A stretch of 64,000 bases of DNA, taken from Planctomycetaceae bacterium. GTDB taxonomy: Bacteria; Planctomycetota; Planctomycetia; Pirellulales; Pirellulaceae. The stretch lies in the NCBI GenBank assembly GCA_020638995.1, contig JACKHM010000005.1, positions 496,001-560,000 on the forward strand, in the 5' to 3' direction. This document shows, one piece after another, positions 10,006 to 20,352 of the stretch. Numbering within the stretch: position 1 is the first letter of the stretch; every line of letters begins with the position of its first letter. Below the pieces are notes generated by a model. It saw nothing but the letters and a program-made list of their open reading frames with translations. It had not been told where the DNA came from and searched no databases. The position numbers and the translations under genes were made by a program.

Positions 10006-11109
10006 TCACGCGGTAAGCGTCTGATAAAGTTCGGCGTGCCGGTCCACCATTTTCTCAACAGAAAACTCGTCAAGCATCCGCTTCCGGGCAGCGTCGCTGA
10101 AACTGGCAGATCGGTCGGCGTGATCGATAATCAGCTGTGTTTTGCGGGCCATTTCGGCCGAGTCGCCGACAGGCACGAGATAGCCAGTCTGCTCTGGAAC
10201 GACGAGGTCACGGTTTCCAGGAATGTCTGATGCCACCACCGGCACGCCAGCCGACATAGCTTCCATGATCGCATTCGACTGCCCCTCATAACCGCTGGCA
10301 AGCCAGAAGCAGTCCAGTAGCGGCAGCAGATCTCGTACGTCACTTCGCTCGCCGAGGAAATGCACGCGATCACTGATGCGAACTTCGTTGCGAAATCGGA
10401 GCAAAGCGTCTCGTTGTGGACCATCGCCGATCAGCAACAGGTGCGTGTCGTCGCGTGCGGCCTTCAACAGTTCAGCAGCCCAGATCAGATCCTTCGTTCG
10501 TTTTTGCGGCCAAAGTCGCCCGACAGAGCCGATCAACTTGACGTCGGTGGGCAGCTTGAGTTCGCCGAGAAGACGTTCACGAGTCAAATTGCCTGTGGCT
10601 TCAAATGGGCGAATACCGTTTGGAATGATCGCGAATTTCTCGGCTGGAATGCCGTGTTCGTCATAGAAGTCCCGCACCCCCGTGCTGTTGGTAACGATTC
10701 GTTCCGTCCGCTTGGCAAGCTGCCGGTCGATCGCAAATTCGTGCCACGCCTTCCAGCGGTCAACGCAGCGTTCTCCGGCCACGACGTGCTTAACGCCAGC
10801 CGAAAATGCAGCTTGCCGCCCGTAACAATTTGCCGCAAAGATCCAGGTATGCACCAGATCTGGTCGAAGTTTTTTGATACATGCCTTTAGACGCCGATAC
10901 GCAAACGGATCGACTTTTAGCTTCTTGTTAATCATGGTCAGAGGCACATCGTGCGTCCGAAGAGTCTCTTCGTACGGACCACTGTGCGTGAGCACAAAGA
11001 CATGCACATCAAACTTGTCTCGCGGCAATCCGACGGCTAACTCGGTCAACTGCTTTTCTGCGCCTCCGCGAACAAGCGTTGGGATGATCTGAAGTACGCG
11101 GATCGTCAT
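10006..11109 (-). CDS. Family 4-type glycosyltransferase (second of a pair)
   Basis: 367 residues from the ATG at 11107-11109, which overlaps the TGA stop of the upstream glycosyltransferase (ATGA), so translation is probably coupled. A longer frame to 11190 exists but would overlap the neighbour heavily. It has the GT-B layout: N-terminal IIPTLVRGGAEKQLTELA, the nucleotide-sugar half with IPNGIRPFE, and GSVGRLWPQKRTKDLIWAA. The C-terminal GYEGQSNAIMEAMSAGVPVVAS contains the E-x7-E donor-binding element of GT4 enzymes. It is probably cytosolic and builds a surface polysaccharide or lipid-linked glycan. Donor and acceptor are unknown. Confidence 0.88.
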   Translation of the reverse strand: MTIRVLQIIPTLVRGGAEKQLTELAVGLPRDKFDVHVFVLTHSGPYEETLRTHDVPLTMINKKLKVDPFAYRRLKACIKKLRPDLVHTWIFAANCYGRQAAFSAGVKHVVAGERCVDRWKAWHEFAIDRQLAKRTERIVTNSTGVRDFYDEHGIPAEKFAIIPNGIRPFEATGNLTRERLLGELKLPTDVKLIGSVGRLWPQKRTKDLIWAAELLKAARDDTHLLLIGDGPQRDALLRFRNEVRISDRVHFLGERSDVRDLLPLLDCFWLASGYEGQSNAIMEAMSAGVPVVASDIPGNRDLVVPEQTGYLVPVGDSAEMARKTQLIIDHADRSASFSDAARKRMLDEFSVEKMVDRHAELYQTLTA

Positions 11110-12287
11110 GCGGTCCCTCGCAATGTCGAGTGAGCTAGGCGATGAAACAAGGTGAGATGATCGTCGACGACGCGATCGAGCGAAAGGCATTCGCGAACAC
11201 GTCGTCGCGCTGCGAGCCCGAGTTGGAACGCGAGTTCGGTTGACTCGAACATCTGCGAGATTCGTTCGGAGAGGCGTCTTCGGTCATCTGGGGGAACAAG
11301 AAATCCATGCACGCCGTCGTCCATCAACTCTCGCATGTCTGGTGTACTACTGGCAACAATGGGCAGCCCTGCCGCCATCGCCTCGACCATGGCCTGCGAG
11401 GTGCCAAAGTCTGTTGATGCGGAGACAAATACATCGGCCGCGTGGTACAACTCGCTGAGTTCATCAAAGCTACCCGGCATTGAGATCTGTTGCCGCAAGC
11501 CGAGGTCGACGATACCTTCGTATAACGAATCGCGCAGGGGGCCGTCACCAATCAACCACAATTTGGCACTCGGCCATCGATCGGCGATCGGAAACCAGGC
11601 CCGGATCAATTCGGCGAGTCCGCGGCCTTCGGTAAAGCGATCGACACAGATCGCAACGGGAGCGAATTCGGCAACTTCGAGGTCTTGGTTGACGTCCGCC
11701 AAAGCCACACGGGCGTGGTATCGCGACGCGGCACTCCGCGGCTCCATCTCGTCGGCGCCATACTCAATTTGATGGATCGACGAATACCCAGCCCGCAACA
11801 ATTCCTCGACGCCAATTTCAGTCGATGCAACGATCGCCGCCGCACCATGACATCGCTTTCGAATACGTCCTCCGAACCGAGCGTGTTCCTGCCAATAGCA
11901 ATCGCCGGTAGCTCCGGCTCGCTGAGCGCGCAGCACGACGGGGGGGCCTATCGCTCGTAAGGCGCCGGCAATTGCGTAGGCGTCTTGTCGAAGGTTCATC
12001 ACATAGACCACGTCGAAGTCGTTCTGATGCTCTCGCACCCACCGGGCGAGCGCTCTCATATAGCGAAACGTCGTCCAACCGCCACGTGGCGAACCCGGTA
12101 GTCGTTTGACGATCGCGTGCCGATGCACGACAGACGCCGGCCAATCATTGTTCCAACGAGCAGTCAGGATCGTCGTCGAACATCCGCGCGCACAAAACTC
12201 ATGGGCGAGTCTGGATGTGACACGCTCCGTATCGCCGACCAGAGGCCAATAGCGAGGAGTCACCATCAACAGTCGCAATTGATTCAT
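11106..12287 (-). CDS. Family 4-type glycosyltransferase (first of a pair)
   Basis: 393 residues of GT-B fold. The N-terminus MNQLRLLMVTPRYWPLVGD is the GT4-type start. The C-terminal half includes LWLIGDGPLRDSLYEGI and the donor-binding stretch TDFGTSQAMVEAMAAGLP, followed by VASSTPDMRELMDDG. The start ATG at 12285-12287 overlaps the TGA of hpt by 4 nt, and its own stop overlaps the start of the next glycosyltransferase by 4 nt, so three genes are translationally chained. Likely involved in assembling a surface glycan together with its neighbour. Sugar specificity cannot be read from the sequence. Confidence 0.87.
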   Translation of the reverse strand: MNQLRLLMVTPRYWPLVGDTERVTSRLAHEFCARGCSTTILTARWNNDWPASVVHRHAIVKRLPGSPRGGWTTFRYMRALARWVREHQNDFDVVYVMNLRQDAYAIAGALRAIGPPVVLRAQRAGATGDCYWQEHARFGGRIRKRCHGAAAIVASTEIGVEELLRAGYSSIHQIEYGADEMEPRSAASRYHARVALADVNQDLEVAEFAPVAICVDRFTEGRGLAELIRAWFPIADRWPSAKLWLIGDGPLRDSLYEGIVDLGLRQQISMPGSFDELSELYHAADVFVSASTDFGTSQAMVEAMAAGLPIVASSTPDMRELMDDGVHGFLVPPDDRRRLSERISQMFESTELAFQLGLAARRRVRECLSLDRVVDDHLTLFHRLAHSTLRGTA

Positions 12288-12823
12288 GGGCAGTGGCTGG
12301 CCAGATCCTCCGGCTCCATGACGGCGAGGTAACGAAGGTTTCGATATTGGTCTGCGTAGTCCAAGCCATAGCCGACAACGAATTCGTTGGGAATGTCAAA
12401 CGCCACGAAGTCGGGAGCAAACTCAACCTCCTGGCGTCCGTGCTTGCGAAGCAGAACGGCTGTCTTGACGGAATTGGGCGACAGGTCCTGGAGTTTGGCG
12501 ACGACCTCGACCAGCGTGTGGCCTGTGTCAAAGATATCGTCGATGACCAACACGTCTCGTTCAGCCACATTCAACATCATCTCGGAGTTGATCGTGAGCT
12601 GACCTCGGGTCGTACCGCTGCGATAACTGCTGGCCTGCAACACTCCTACACGAAGAGGCATATCGAGCAACCGAATGAGATCGGCTAGTAACACCACGCT
12701 GCCGGTCAGAACACCAACGATCGTCAATGGCCTGTCCCCATAGGCTGCGGTAATCTCGGTTGCCAACTGAGTGACACCGGCCTGAAGTTCATCTTCGTCG
12801 AGCAATGTCTTCACGTGTGGCAA
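12284..12823 (-). CDS. hpt: Hypoxanthine(-guanine) phosphoribosyltransferase
   Basis: 179 residues, normal for the family. It converts hypoxanthine (and guanine) plus PRPP to IMP (GMP) in purine salvage. The PRPP-binding loop is clear: DVLVIDDIFDTGHTLVEV. The N-terminal VGVLTGSVVLLADLIR and C-terminal VGYGLDYADQYRNLRYL are HGPRT signatures. It is the first gene of the leftward unit hpt-GT-GT-asnB-sulfatase and its stop overlaps the following glycosyltransferase start by 4 nt, an unusual partner for a purine salvage gene. Divergent from the esterase-like gene at 12966. Confidence 0.93.
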   Translation of the reverse strand: MPHVKTLLDEDELQAGVTQLATEITAAYGDRPLTIVGVLTGSVVLLADLIRLLDMPLRVGVLQASSYRSGTTRGQLTINSEMMLNVAERDVLVIDDIFDTGHTLVEVVAKLQDLSPNSVKTAVLLRKHGRQEVEFAPDFVAFDIPNEFVVGYGLDYADQYRNLRYLAVMEPEDLASHCP

Positions 12824-12965
12824 CCAAAGTTGGGCGGTGTAAGATATGACGCCGCCATTCTAAAAGGGGCTTCCACCGGCGGGTAGCCCAAGCTCGCAGT
12901 CGCCTGTAGGCTGGGCGAGAAGTTGTCAACACGAGACAAGGGTCATGGTCAAGGAAAGCCACTCG

Positions 12966-13715
12966 ATGAGCAGCAATTTGGGAGCATGGAGCGAGGAAAG
13001 TGTCGGAGGGCATCCGTGCGATGTCTACGAGCCGCCGCAGCGGAATGAGTTTGGATTTGCCGTGATTTACCTGCATGGTGTCCATCTGAATCGACTCGTC
13101 GACAAGACGGCTTTTGTCGAGCAGTTTGCCAAGCATGGGCTACCCATCGTCGCGCCGATGACAAAGCGCAGCTGGTGGACGGATCGGATTTGTCACGAGT
13201 TCGATCGCAACCTGACGGCTGAGCGGCATGTGCTGGAGAATGTGCTGCCATATGTCGAACGAAGGTTCGGAACCAAGGAACGCGGGGCAGCGCTGTTAGG
13301 TACAAGCATGGGGGGACAGGGTGCATTGCGAATTGCCTACAAGCACCCAACGCGATTCTCAGTCGTAGCGGCGATCGCGCCCGCGATCGACTTTCAAAAG
13401 CGGTTCGACGAAGACGAAACAATCCCACAGATGTATTCCGACCCCGAAGCCGTCCGGCAAGACACCGCAACCTTGCATATTCATCCCTTAAACTGGCCGC
13501 GGCATCAGTTTTTTAGTTGCGATCCCACCGACCAAAACTGGTGGGACAGTGCCGATCGACTGCGAATGAAGCTTTACTCGCTCGGCGTGCCCCACGAATG
13601 CGATCTTGAGACCTCCGGCGGAGGGCATGGGTTTGAGTATTACAGCCTGATGGCTGAGCGAGCCGTGGGCTTCATCGCAGAACGACTCGACCAGGAGCGG
13701 CGAAGAATTGTGTAG
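12966..13715 (+). CDS. Alpha/beta-hydrolase fold esterase (EsD/putative esterase type)
   Basis: 249 residues from the ATG at 12966, which has AAGGAAAG about 9 nt upstream; an in-frame ATG at 12945 is an alternative. The nucleophile elbow is GTSMGGQGALRIAY (G-x-S-x-G), preceded by the oxyanion strand VIYLHGVHLN. A C-terminal GGGHGFEYYS supplies the catalytic His. There is no signal peptide, so it is probably cytosolic. The arrangement resembles S-formylglutathione hydrolase/esterase D-like and putative-esterase proteins. Substrate unknown. The gene is followed by convergent sucD with about 100 bp between them. Confidence 0.78.
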   Translation: MSSNLGAWSEESVGGHPCDVYEPPQRNEFGFAVIYLHGVHLNRLVDKTAFVEQFAKHGLPIVAPMTKRSWWTDRICHEFDRNLTAERHVLENVLPYVERRFGTKERGAALLGTSMGGQGALRIAYKHPTRFSVVAAIAPAIDFQKRFDEDETIPQMYSDPEAVRQDTATLHIHPLNWPRHQFFSCDPTDQNWWDSADRLRMKLYSLGVPHECDLETSGGGHGFEYYSLMAERAVGFIAERLDQERRRIV

Positions 13716-13813
13716 ATGCTTGCCACCACGACACTCCAACGAACGCCGCTTGGCGTTATGAGTCGACACGCTACGAATTCTGCCAGGCGTCACAACGCGG
13801 TAAGCTACGGAAC

Positions 13814-14695
<882 letters not shown>

Positions 14696-14793
14696 CGTCA
14701 GAACTTTCGAGTTGGCTAGTCTGAGTGTCTTTGTAACTCCGGCACACTGTGACGGAGCAATGTCGCGCCGCGGAGCGTTGAGGCTCCACTGCG

Positions 14794-15978
14794 TTACGCC
14801 AGTGTTGCAACGACCTTACGGGCTGCGTCATTGATGTCGTCGGCCGTAATAATGTCCACATCACTCTCGGCGATAATCTTCTTACCCTCCTGCACTTCCG
14901 TTCCCTCCAAGCGGACAACAAGCGGCACATTAAAGCCAACCGTTTTGTACGCCTGGACCAAAGCTTCAGCAATGGTCGTACAACGCATGATGCCGCCGAA
15001 GATATTAACGAGTACGGCCTTCACGTGTGGGTCGGAGAGAATGATGCGAAACGCTTCGGTAACTTGCTCGGCGTTCGCTCCGCCGCCAACGTCCAGGAAG
15101 TTTGCAGGCTGGCCGCCATTCAATTTGATGATGTCCATCGTGCTCATGGCCAGACCGGCACCGTTCACGAGACATCCGATATTGCCTTCCAATTTGATGT
15201 AACTCAAGCCCGCTTCAGCCGCTCGAACTTCCAGCGGCTCCTCTTCGGTGAGATCACGAAACTCGACAATGTCCTTGTGCCGGAACATGGCGTTGCTGTC
15301 GAAGCTCATCTTCGCGTCGAGCGCCACGAGTTCGCCTTCGCCCGTGACGACCAGCGGATTGATCTCGGCCAGGCTGCAATCGTATTTCACGTAGACTTCG
15401 CACAATGCTCGCATGAACTTGTCTGCGCTGCGAACACTCTTGCCTTTGATACCGAGTTTCGCACACAGCTTGCGGACCTGATAGCTTTGCAGGCCAAAAT
15501 GCGGATCAAAGTGTTCTTTGAAAATTCGCTCCGGCGTTTCTTCGGCAACTTTCTCGATCTCCATCCCGCCTTCGGTCGAGACCATCAGCACTGGCATCGC
15601 AGCCGCTCGATCCAACACGATGCCAAGATACAACTCGCGTGCGATGTTGCACCCCGCTTCGACGAAAACTTTGTTGACCGTTTTGCCTTCGGAACCGGTT
15701 TGGATGGTAACCAGCGTCTTTCCAAGTAGCCCTTCAGCAACTTGACGAGCTTCGTCGGCGCTCTTTACAAGTTGAACGCCATGCTGGGCCGGATTCTCTT
15801 TCGTAGTGCCTTTTCCGCGACCGCCGGCATGAATCTGAGCTTTGACAACAGCCACCTTGCCGCCTAGCGTTTCGAATGCCTTGGCTGCTTCGTCCGGGGT
15901 CTCGGCAACGTGTCCTTCGAGGACGGCAACCCCTGCACTGCGCAGGACTTGTTTAGCCTGATACTCATGAATCTTCAT
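14794..15978 (-). CDS. sucC: Succinyl-CoA synthetase beta subunit
   Basis: 394 residues starting at MKIHEYQAKQVLR (ATG 15976-15978), the canonical SucC start; an upstream in-frame start six codons earlier is less likely. The N-terminal ATP-grasp domain shows VVKAQIHAGGRGKG and the metal-binding AEINPLVV. The C-terminal ligase domain has FLDVGGGANAEQVTEAF and VNIFGGIMRC. It binds nucleotide and succinate in the SucCD complex. First gene of sucCD; the divergent MMPL exporter starts 248 bp away. Confidence 0.96.
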   Translation of the reverse strand: MKIHEYQAKQVLRSAGVAVLEGHVAETPDEAAKAFETLGGKVAVVKAQIHAGGRGKGTTKENPAQHGVQLVKSADEARQVAEGLLGKTLVTIQTGSEGKTVNKVFVEAGCNIARELYLGIVLDRAAAMPVLMVSTEGGMEIEKVAEETPERIFKEHFDPHFGLQSYQVRKLCAKLGIKGKSVRSADKFMRALCEVYVKYDCSLAEINPLVVTGEGELVALDAKMSFDSNAMFRHKDIVEFRDLTEEEPLEVRAAEAGLSYIKLEGNIGCLVNGAGLAMSTMDIIKLNGGQPANFLDVGGGANAEQVTEAFRIILSDPHVKAVLVNIFGGIMRCTTIAEALVQAYKTVGFNVPLVVRLEGTEVQEGKKIIAESDVDIITADDINDAARKVVATLA

Positions 15979-16225
15979 CGCAACAATTCCGCTCAATTCG
16001 TCGAGTTAAGGAGTGAGGTGGGGATTATAAGTGTCAATCCGCTAGACAGCAATGAGCCGTGACAAAGCGACGCAGTCGACGCTCGCCTTCTGGAGCCCGA
16101 CTTTCACCTCGCGCTTTCCATACGGGCCGGAAGACGTAAGAATCACAGAAATGCAGTTGCGACGTGGCACTTCTGCGATTGATGAATGAGATCCTTCGGA
16201 GGGTAGCACAGTCTCTGCGAAATCT

Positions 16226-18499
16226 ATGCCTCCATTCACGCATCGCTTCTGCGTTTTCTTAATTGCGTACCGGTGGCCCTTGTTTGGATTGGCTGTCATT
16301 GCAGCAGTATGCGCGTATACGCCCGCCAATCGGACACAGTTCGATCGCTCGATCGAGAATATGTTCTCAGCGTCCGATCCCCTGCTACCGCCCTACCAAC
16401 TCTTGAAGGATACATTCGGCGGCAATGAAGTTGTCCTGGCGGTGTACGTCGATAGCGATCTTCTGAATCCAGATAGGAGCGGACTGAAGCGACTGATCGC
16501 AATCGCCGAGCGGTGCCAAGGGGTGCCCGGCGTAAATGCCGTGCTCAGCTTGGATCGGCCGATCGGGGAGAGCGTCGTCGATCCAGAAAACCCTTTGGCT
16601 TCGCGAACACAACTGTTATTCGAGAATTACACTCATGGTCGCGATGGCCACACTGTTGCCGTCGTTTGTTTATTGGACCCTGAATCCGAAGCATCGATAA
16701 CACGTCGCGAAACTATCGACCACTTACAGGCGATCATCCGTGACTTGCCCGATGGATTGCCAGCCGGGTGGTTGGCCGGGGAACCGGTGATGGTAGCCGA
16801 TGGATTGCGATACGTTGAGGAAGATGGACAGCGACTGGGCATCTGGTCGACGATTTTGCTTTCGACTGTGATCCTGCTGTTTTTTCGGAGTATTCGTTGG
16901 GTGGTAATTCCACTGATGGTGGTTCAGTGGGCGTTGCTGCTCACGAAGGCGACGTTAGTGGTCTCGGGGTTGCGTCTGAGTCTTGTGAGTTCGATGTTGG
17001 CTGCCATCATCACCGTCGTTGGCATCGCAACGGTTGTGCATTTGATTGTGTGTTTTCGGGAGGCACGTCTCGCCGGTCTTGCGCCGCGCGAGGCGCTTTT
17101 GCGTTCCGGCAACCTGTTGGCGGCACCAATACTTTGGGCGATCATGACCGACGCCGTTGGCTTTGGCGCGTTACTGGCTGCCAACGTCGGCCCCATTCAA
17201 GACTTTGGACAAATGATGGCGATTGGTTCATTATTCGTCTTGGCTGGCGTCGCGTTGATTGTCCCAGCGGTCGCATTGGCGGGTGGCTTCGACACGAATC
17301 CCAAGCAGGCATGGGGCGAAGCCAAGCTGTCCACAGAATTGACCAGAATTCCGGAGCTTGCTTCCCGGCATCCTGTGCTGACAGTTGGCACGATACTTCT
17401 AGTGATCGGATTCGGCGTGACCGGAACCGTTCGATTGCGAGTTGAAACAGATTTTACGAAGAACTTCCGTTCAGGCAGTCCGATTGTTAATGCCTACGAA
17501 TTCGTTGAGCAACATCTTGGGGGAGCAGGTGTGTTAGACGTGCTGCTTCCGGCACCCGGAACATTGGATTGGGACTATCTCCAAAAGGCTCAGCACTTGG
17601 AACAGCGATTGCGAACCGAAGTGGTCGCCTCGGACGAGGCCGGACAGCCTGTTCCGGGACTCACCAAAGTCATCAGCCTGAGCGACGCAGTCCTCGCGAG
17701 TTCCGTCGTCGATCTTCGTAAAGTTCGACTCCGCGCCATTCGTGCCAGCTTGGTCGGCGCGTCGCTCGCGGGCATGCAGTCAAGGATACCTGCTTTCTAT
17801 GCGGCGTTATACGGTGAGGAACCGGCAACGGATCAACACTACTTCCGTATCATGTTGCGGGCCCGAGAACGACAGGACGCCGCACAAAAGCAAAGTATCA
17901 TCGCACAAGTCAGACGAATCACACTCGAAGAGTTTCCTCCCAAGGAACGGTCCCCGAGCGCAGAAGTGACCGGCTTTTATGTACTGCTCACGAATCTGAT
18001 CGAGAGCATGATTCGCGATCAGTGGGTGACGTTCGCGGTTGCGGCTGGCGGAATATTCTTGATGATGTCAATTGTGTTTCGGAATCCGTTGTACGCGGCG
18101 ATCGCCATGGTGCCCAACACATTGCCTATCCTGTTGGTGTTAGGCGTGATGGGCTGGCTCGAGCTACGAATCAATATGGGAGCCGCGATGATTGCGGCCG
18201 TGTCGATGGGGTTATCCGTCGACAGTTCAATCCATTACCTAACTTCATTTCGCCGCGCCCGACACCAAGGCAAGTCCGTTGCAGAATCGCTCGCCGAAGT
18301 TCAACGAACCGTCGGGTTGGCGGTTGTCTTTTCGACGTTCGCTTTGATCGCAGGGTTTTCCATCCTCGGCACAAGCGAGTTTGTTCCGACGATCTATTTC
18401 GGCGTGTTGGTCAGTCTATCCATGTTGGGGGGATTGATTGGGAATCTCCTGTTGTTGCCGTTAATGTTGCGGGCGATTCCGAGTTCATTGACATCGTGA
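16226..18499 (+). CDS. MMPL/RND-family membrane exporter
   Basis: 757 residues. The architecture is a duplicated RND half: TM1 near residues 10-30, then a large periplasmic loop. Next comes a helix bundle with LLSTVILLFFRSI and MLAAIITVVGIATVVHLIV. A second TM (TVGTILLVIGFGVTGTV) and a second periplasmic loop follow. The C-terminal bundle (FAVAAGGIFLMMSIVF, AAVSMGLSVDSSIHYL) ends the protein. The size is below that of tripartite RND pumps and fits MMPL or hopanoid/lipid-type transporters. It probably moves a hydrophobic molecule out of the inner membrane. No adaptor or outer-membrane partner gene lies nearby, so the substrate is unknown. It is convergent with the protease-fusion gene at 18531. 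Confidence 0.85.
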   Translation: MPPFTHRFCVFLIAYRWPLFGLAVIAAVCAYTPANRTQFDRSIENMFSASDPLLPPYQLLKDTFGGNEVVLAVYVDSDLLNPDRSGLKRLIAIAERCQGVPGVNAVLSLDRPIGESVVDPENPLASRTQLLFENYTHGRDGHTVAVVCLLDPESEASITRRETIDHLQAIIRDLPDGLPAGWLAGEPVMVADGLRYVEEDGQRLGIWSTILLSTVILLFFRSIRWVVIPLMVVQWALLLTKATLVVSGLRLSLVSSMLAAIITVVGIATVVHLIVCFREARLAGLAPREALLRSGNLLAAPILWAIMTDAVGFGALLAANVGPIQDFGQMMAIGSLFVLAGVALIVPAVALAGGFDTNPKQAWGEAKLSTELTRIPELASRHPVLTVGTILLVIGFGVTGTVRLRVETDFTKNFRSGSPIVNAYEFVEQHLGGAGVLDVLLPAPGTLDWDYLQKAQHLEQRLRTEVVASDEAGQPVPGLTKVISLSDAVLASSVVDLRKVRLRAIRASLVGASLAGMQSRIPAFYAALYGEEPATDQHYFRIMLRARERQDAAQKQSIIAQVRRITLEEFPPKERSPSAEVTGFYVLLTNLIESMIRDQWVTFAVAAGGIFLMMSIVFRNPLYAAIAMVPNTLPILLVLGVMGWLELRINMGAAMIAAVSMGLSVDSSIHYLTSFRRARHQGKSVAESLAEVQRTVGLAVVFSTFALIAGFSILGTSEFVPTIYFGVLVSLSMLGGLIGNLLLLPLMLRAIPSSLTS

Positions 18500-18530
18500 G
18501 TTGAAACTCGTCGGCATGATGCATTGGGGA

Positions 18531-20156
18531 TCAAAAGCGAAGTCCCAACACGAACTCTGTCCACTTCTCCTGAAAAGCCTTCATATCATCTTCACCCAGG
18601 ACCCGTTTGAGCGTTTCGTACCCAGTAGGATCATCTTTCGACGAACGACGAAACTCGTGGTAATACTTCTCGAGCAGACCCTCATTTTGCAGATAGTAGA
18701 GCAGGTAACGCGATTGAGCGTAGTTGGTACCGGGATCTTCATCGTAGAACTCGCGAGTCGACGTGCCGCAAAGTTTCTCGAACGTCGGCATCTCGTAGTC
18801 TTCAAGTTTGATCGCCTCCTGTAAACCGCGCAGACGCCAGTTGGTAAGTCCCCAAATCCGGCCGTTGTTTGTATTGCACTGCTCGTACAGAGAGCCCAGG
18901 CCTTCGTTGAACCAGGATGGACAGCCAGGGAAGTTCGCAGCAATGAATGGATGCACAATCTCATGCACCAACGTGCCGCCTCCCGTATCAATATTCATCA
19001 CCAGCGCTTTGTCCCAAGGCGAGTAGTATCCAAAGGGCGTGTGAGGCCGGCGTCCGAAAATGTCAACGGTGTTCTGTTGATAGCTTGCTTTGTCTTTGAA
19101 CAACCAAATGTTGATCACATGATCAGGATTCTGGCTAAAGTACTGTCGCTTCAATCGATCGACCGCCCAGCGAATCGTGCCTTGCGACCACTGGCGAACC
19201 ATCGCTGGCGAATCATCGCCTATCACGAGGAATGGGCGTTCCAGCAAGACATGGAAGTCACTGACAATCCTCGGCGACAACTTCCGTGGTTCATACTCTT
19301 CGCCGGCTGCTTTGGCCGCTTCGACCTTCGCTAATTCTTCAGCGATTTCCTCGTCGCGATCCTTCTTGAGCTTTATCTGTCGTTGCTTCAGTACGGCAAG
19401 TTCGCGTGTGACTCGCATCACTTGTTGAGCATAGTCGGCATCGGTTAATTCTGTTGATGCCGTACCGTCGATCAAACGGCCCGGTGAGAGGCGAAAGCGA
19501 ACGAGGGTCCAACGACTGGTGTCATACTTGAGCGGCCACAGACGATAAAGCAAAGTTCGTTTCATCCGACGATAGGCTGCGTCACGGATGGCTGGTTCGT
19601 GATAGATCACATTGTCGGTCTTAGCGTCGTAGCCGACGATCAGTCGAAAGTGCTCTGTCGTATTCGGCTGCTCGTCGTAGTGCGTGCAGAGGATCGAAGG
19701 AATCCCCCTTTTCAAGTCCGAGTGAAGATTGTGGAAATGAGCATCCAGGTATCGTGTTGAGTCGTCAGCCGAAATCGAATACCAAACATCTCCCACATCG
19801 AAGCCGACTCGACGGAGCGCCGTCGCCAACTCTCGAGTGAAGCAGCCTCGTCCTTCGAGAGGGTCCAGGCCGGATTGATCAAATACAAAGTCTTGATCGA
19901 TAGAATGACCGAGCTTCTTCAAAAACATTTCCGCGCAAGCTTCGCCGCAGAAATCCGCTTTCTGTAATACGTGAGGAATATCCTTGATCAAGACGCTTTC
20001 GAAGTCGGCTTCAACGGCCCAACCGATTCCGCAAAGGTGAGTTGCCACCAACGCTAGCGTTCCCAAGAATGGCCCTCGTTGCGATAAACGCTCCGACGCT
20101 TTCAGATGATTTTCAATGCCAGACCTTGACTCGGTCGGTTGGGCTGCAGCGCTCAT
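18531..20156 (-). CDS. Exported two-domain protein: C39-like cysteine peptidase fused to an HExxH metallopeptidase-like domain
   Basis: 541 residues with an N-terminal hydrophobic segment near residues 30-48. The first domain (about 55-215) has papain-like C39 features: Q65-K-A-D-F-C70-G-E-A, then H169 in TEHFRLIVGYD with D177. A Lys/Glu-rich coiled coil spans about 240-285. The second domain (about 295-541) contains H398-E-I-V-H402 and E418 in SWFNEGLGSLY, a complete gluzincin zinc site. Both sites look intact. The cellular role is unknown: peptide or protein processing in the periplasm is a reasonable inference. C39 domains also occur as non-transporter peptidase-like modules. The gene stands alone, convergent with the MMPL exporter and divergent from lpxA. 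Confidence 0.72.
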   Translation of the reverse strand: MSAAAQPTESRSGIENHLKASERLSQRGPFLGTLALVATHLCGIGWAVEADFESVLIKDIPHVLQKADFCGEACAEMFLKKLGHSIDQDFVFDQSGLDPLEGRGCFTRELATALRRVGFDVGDVWYSISADDSTRYLDAHFHNLHSDLKRGIPSILCTHYDEQPNTTEHFRLIVGYDAKTDNVIYHEPAIRDAAYRRMKRTLLYRLWPLKYDTSRWTLVRFRLSPGRLIDGTASTELTDADYAQQVMRVTRELAVLKQRQIKLKKDRDEEIAEELAKVEAAKAAGEEYEPRKLSPRIVSDFHVLLERPFLVIGDDSPAMVRQWSQGTIRWAVDRLKRQYFSQNPDHVINIWLFKDKASYQQNTVDIFGRRPHTPFGYYSPWDKALVMNIDTGGGTLVHEIVHPFIAANFPGCPSWFNEGLGSLYEQCNTNNGRIWGLTNWRLRGLQEAIKLEDYEMPTFEKLCGTSTREFYDEDPGTNYAQSRYLLYYLQNEGLLEKYYHEFRRSSKDDPTGYETLKRVLGEDDMKAFQEKWTEFVLGLRF

Positions 20157-20352
20157 TGGGGGCCCTCGCTACGGTAACTAAGGCGGATGATATTGCTTAG
20201 ACGGAAAGGTTGCAGTTACAACATGCCCGTCGCGATTCGCGGCACCTGCGCCGCTAGCAGGCGGACTCGACGAGAAGTCGTGGATTCCTGAATCTGTTCC
20301 TGACGATGAGATTAGTGCAAACAAGAGTCTTGTTCCACATGGGAGATGTGCA

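Noticed and set aside
13786..13806. Dispersed motif AACGCGGTAAGCT also seen near 5425
   Set aside because: Two near-identical copies at unrelated places; too short and too few to claim a repeat family from this window.
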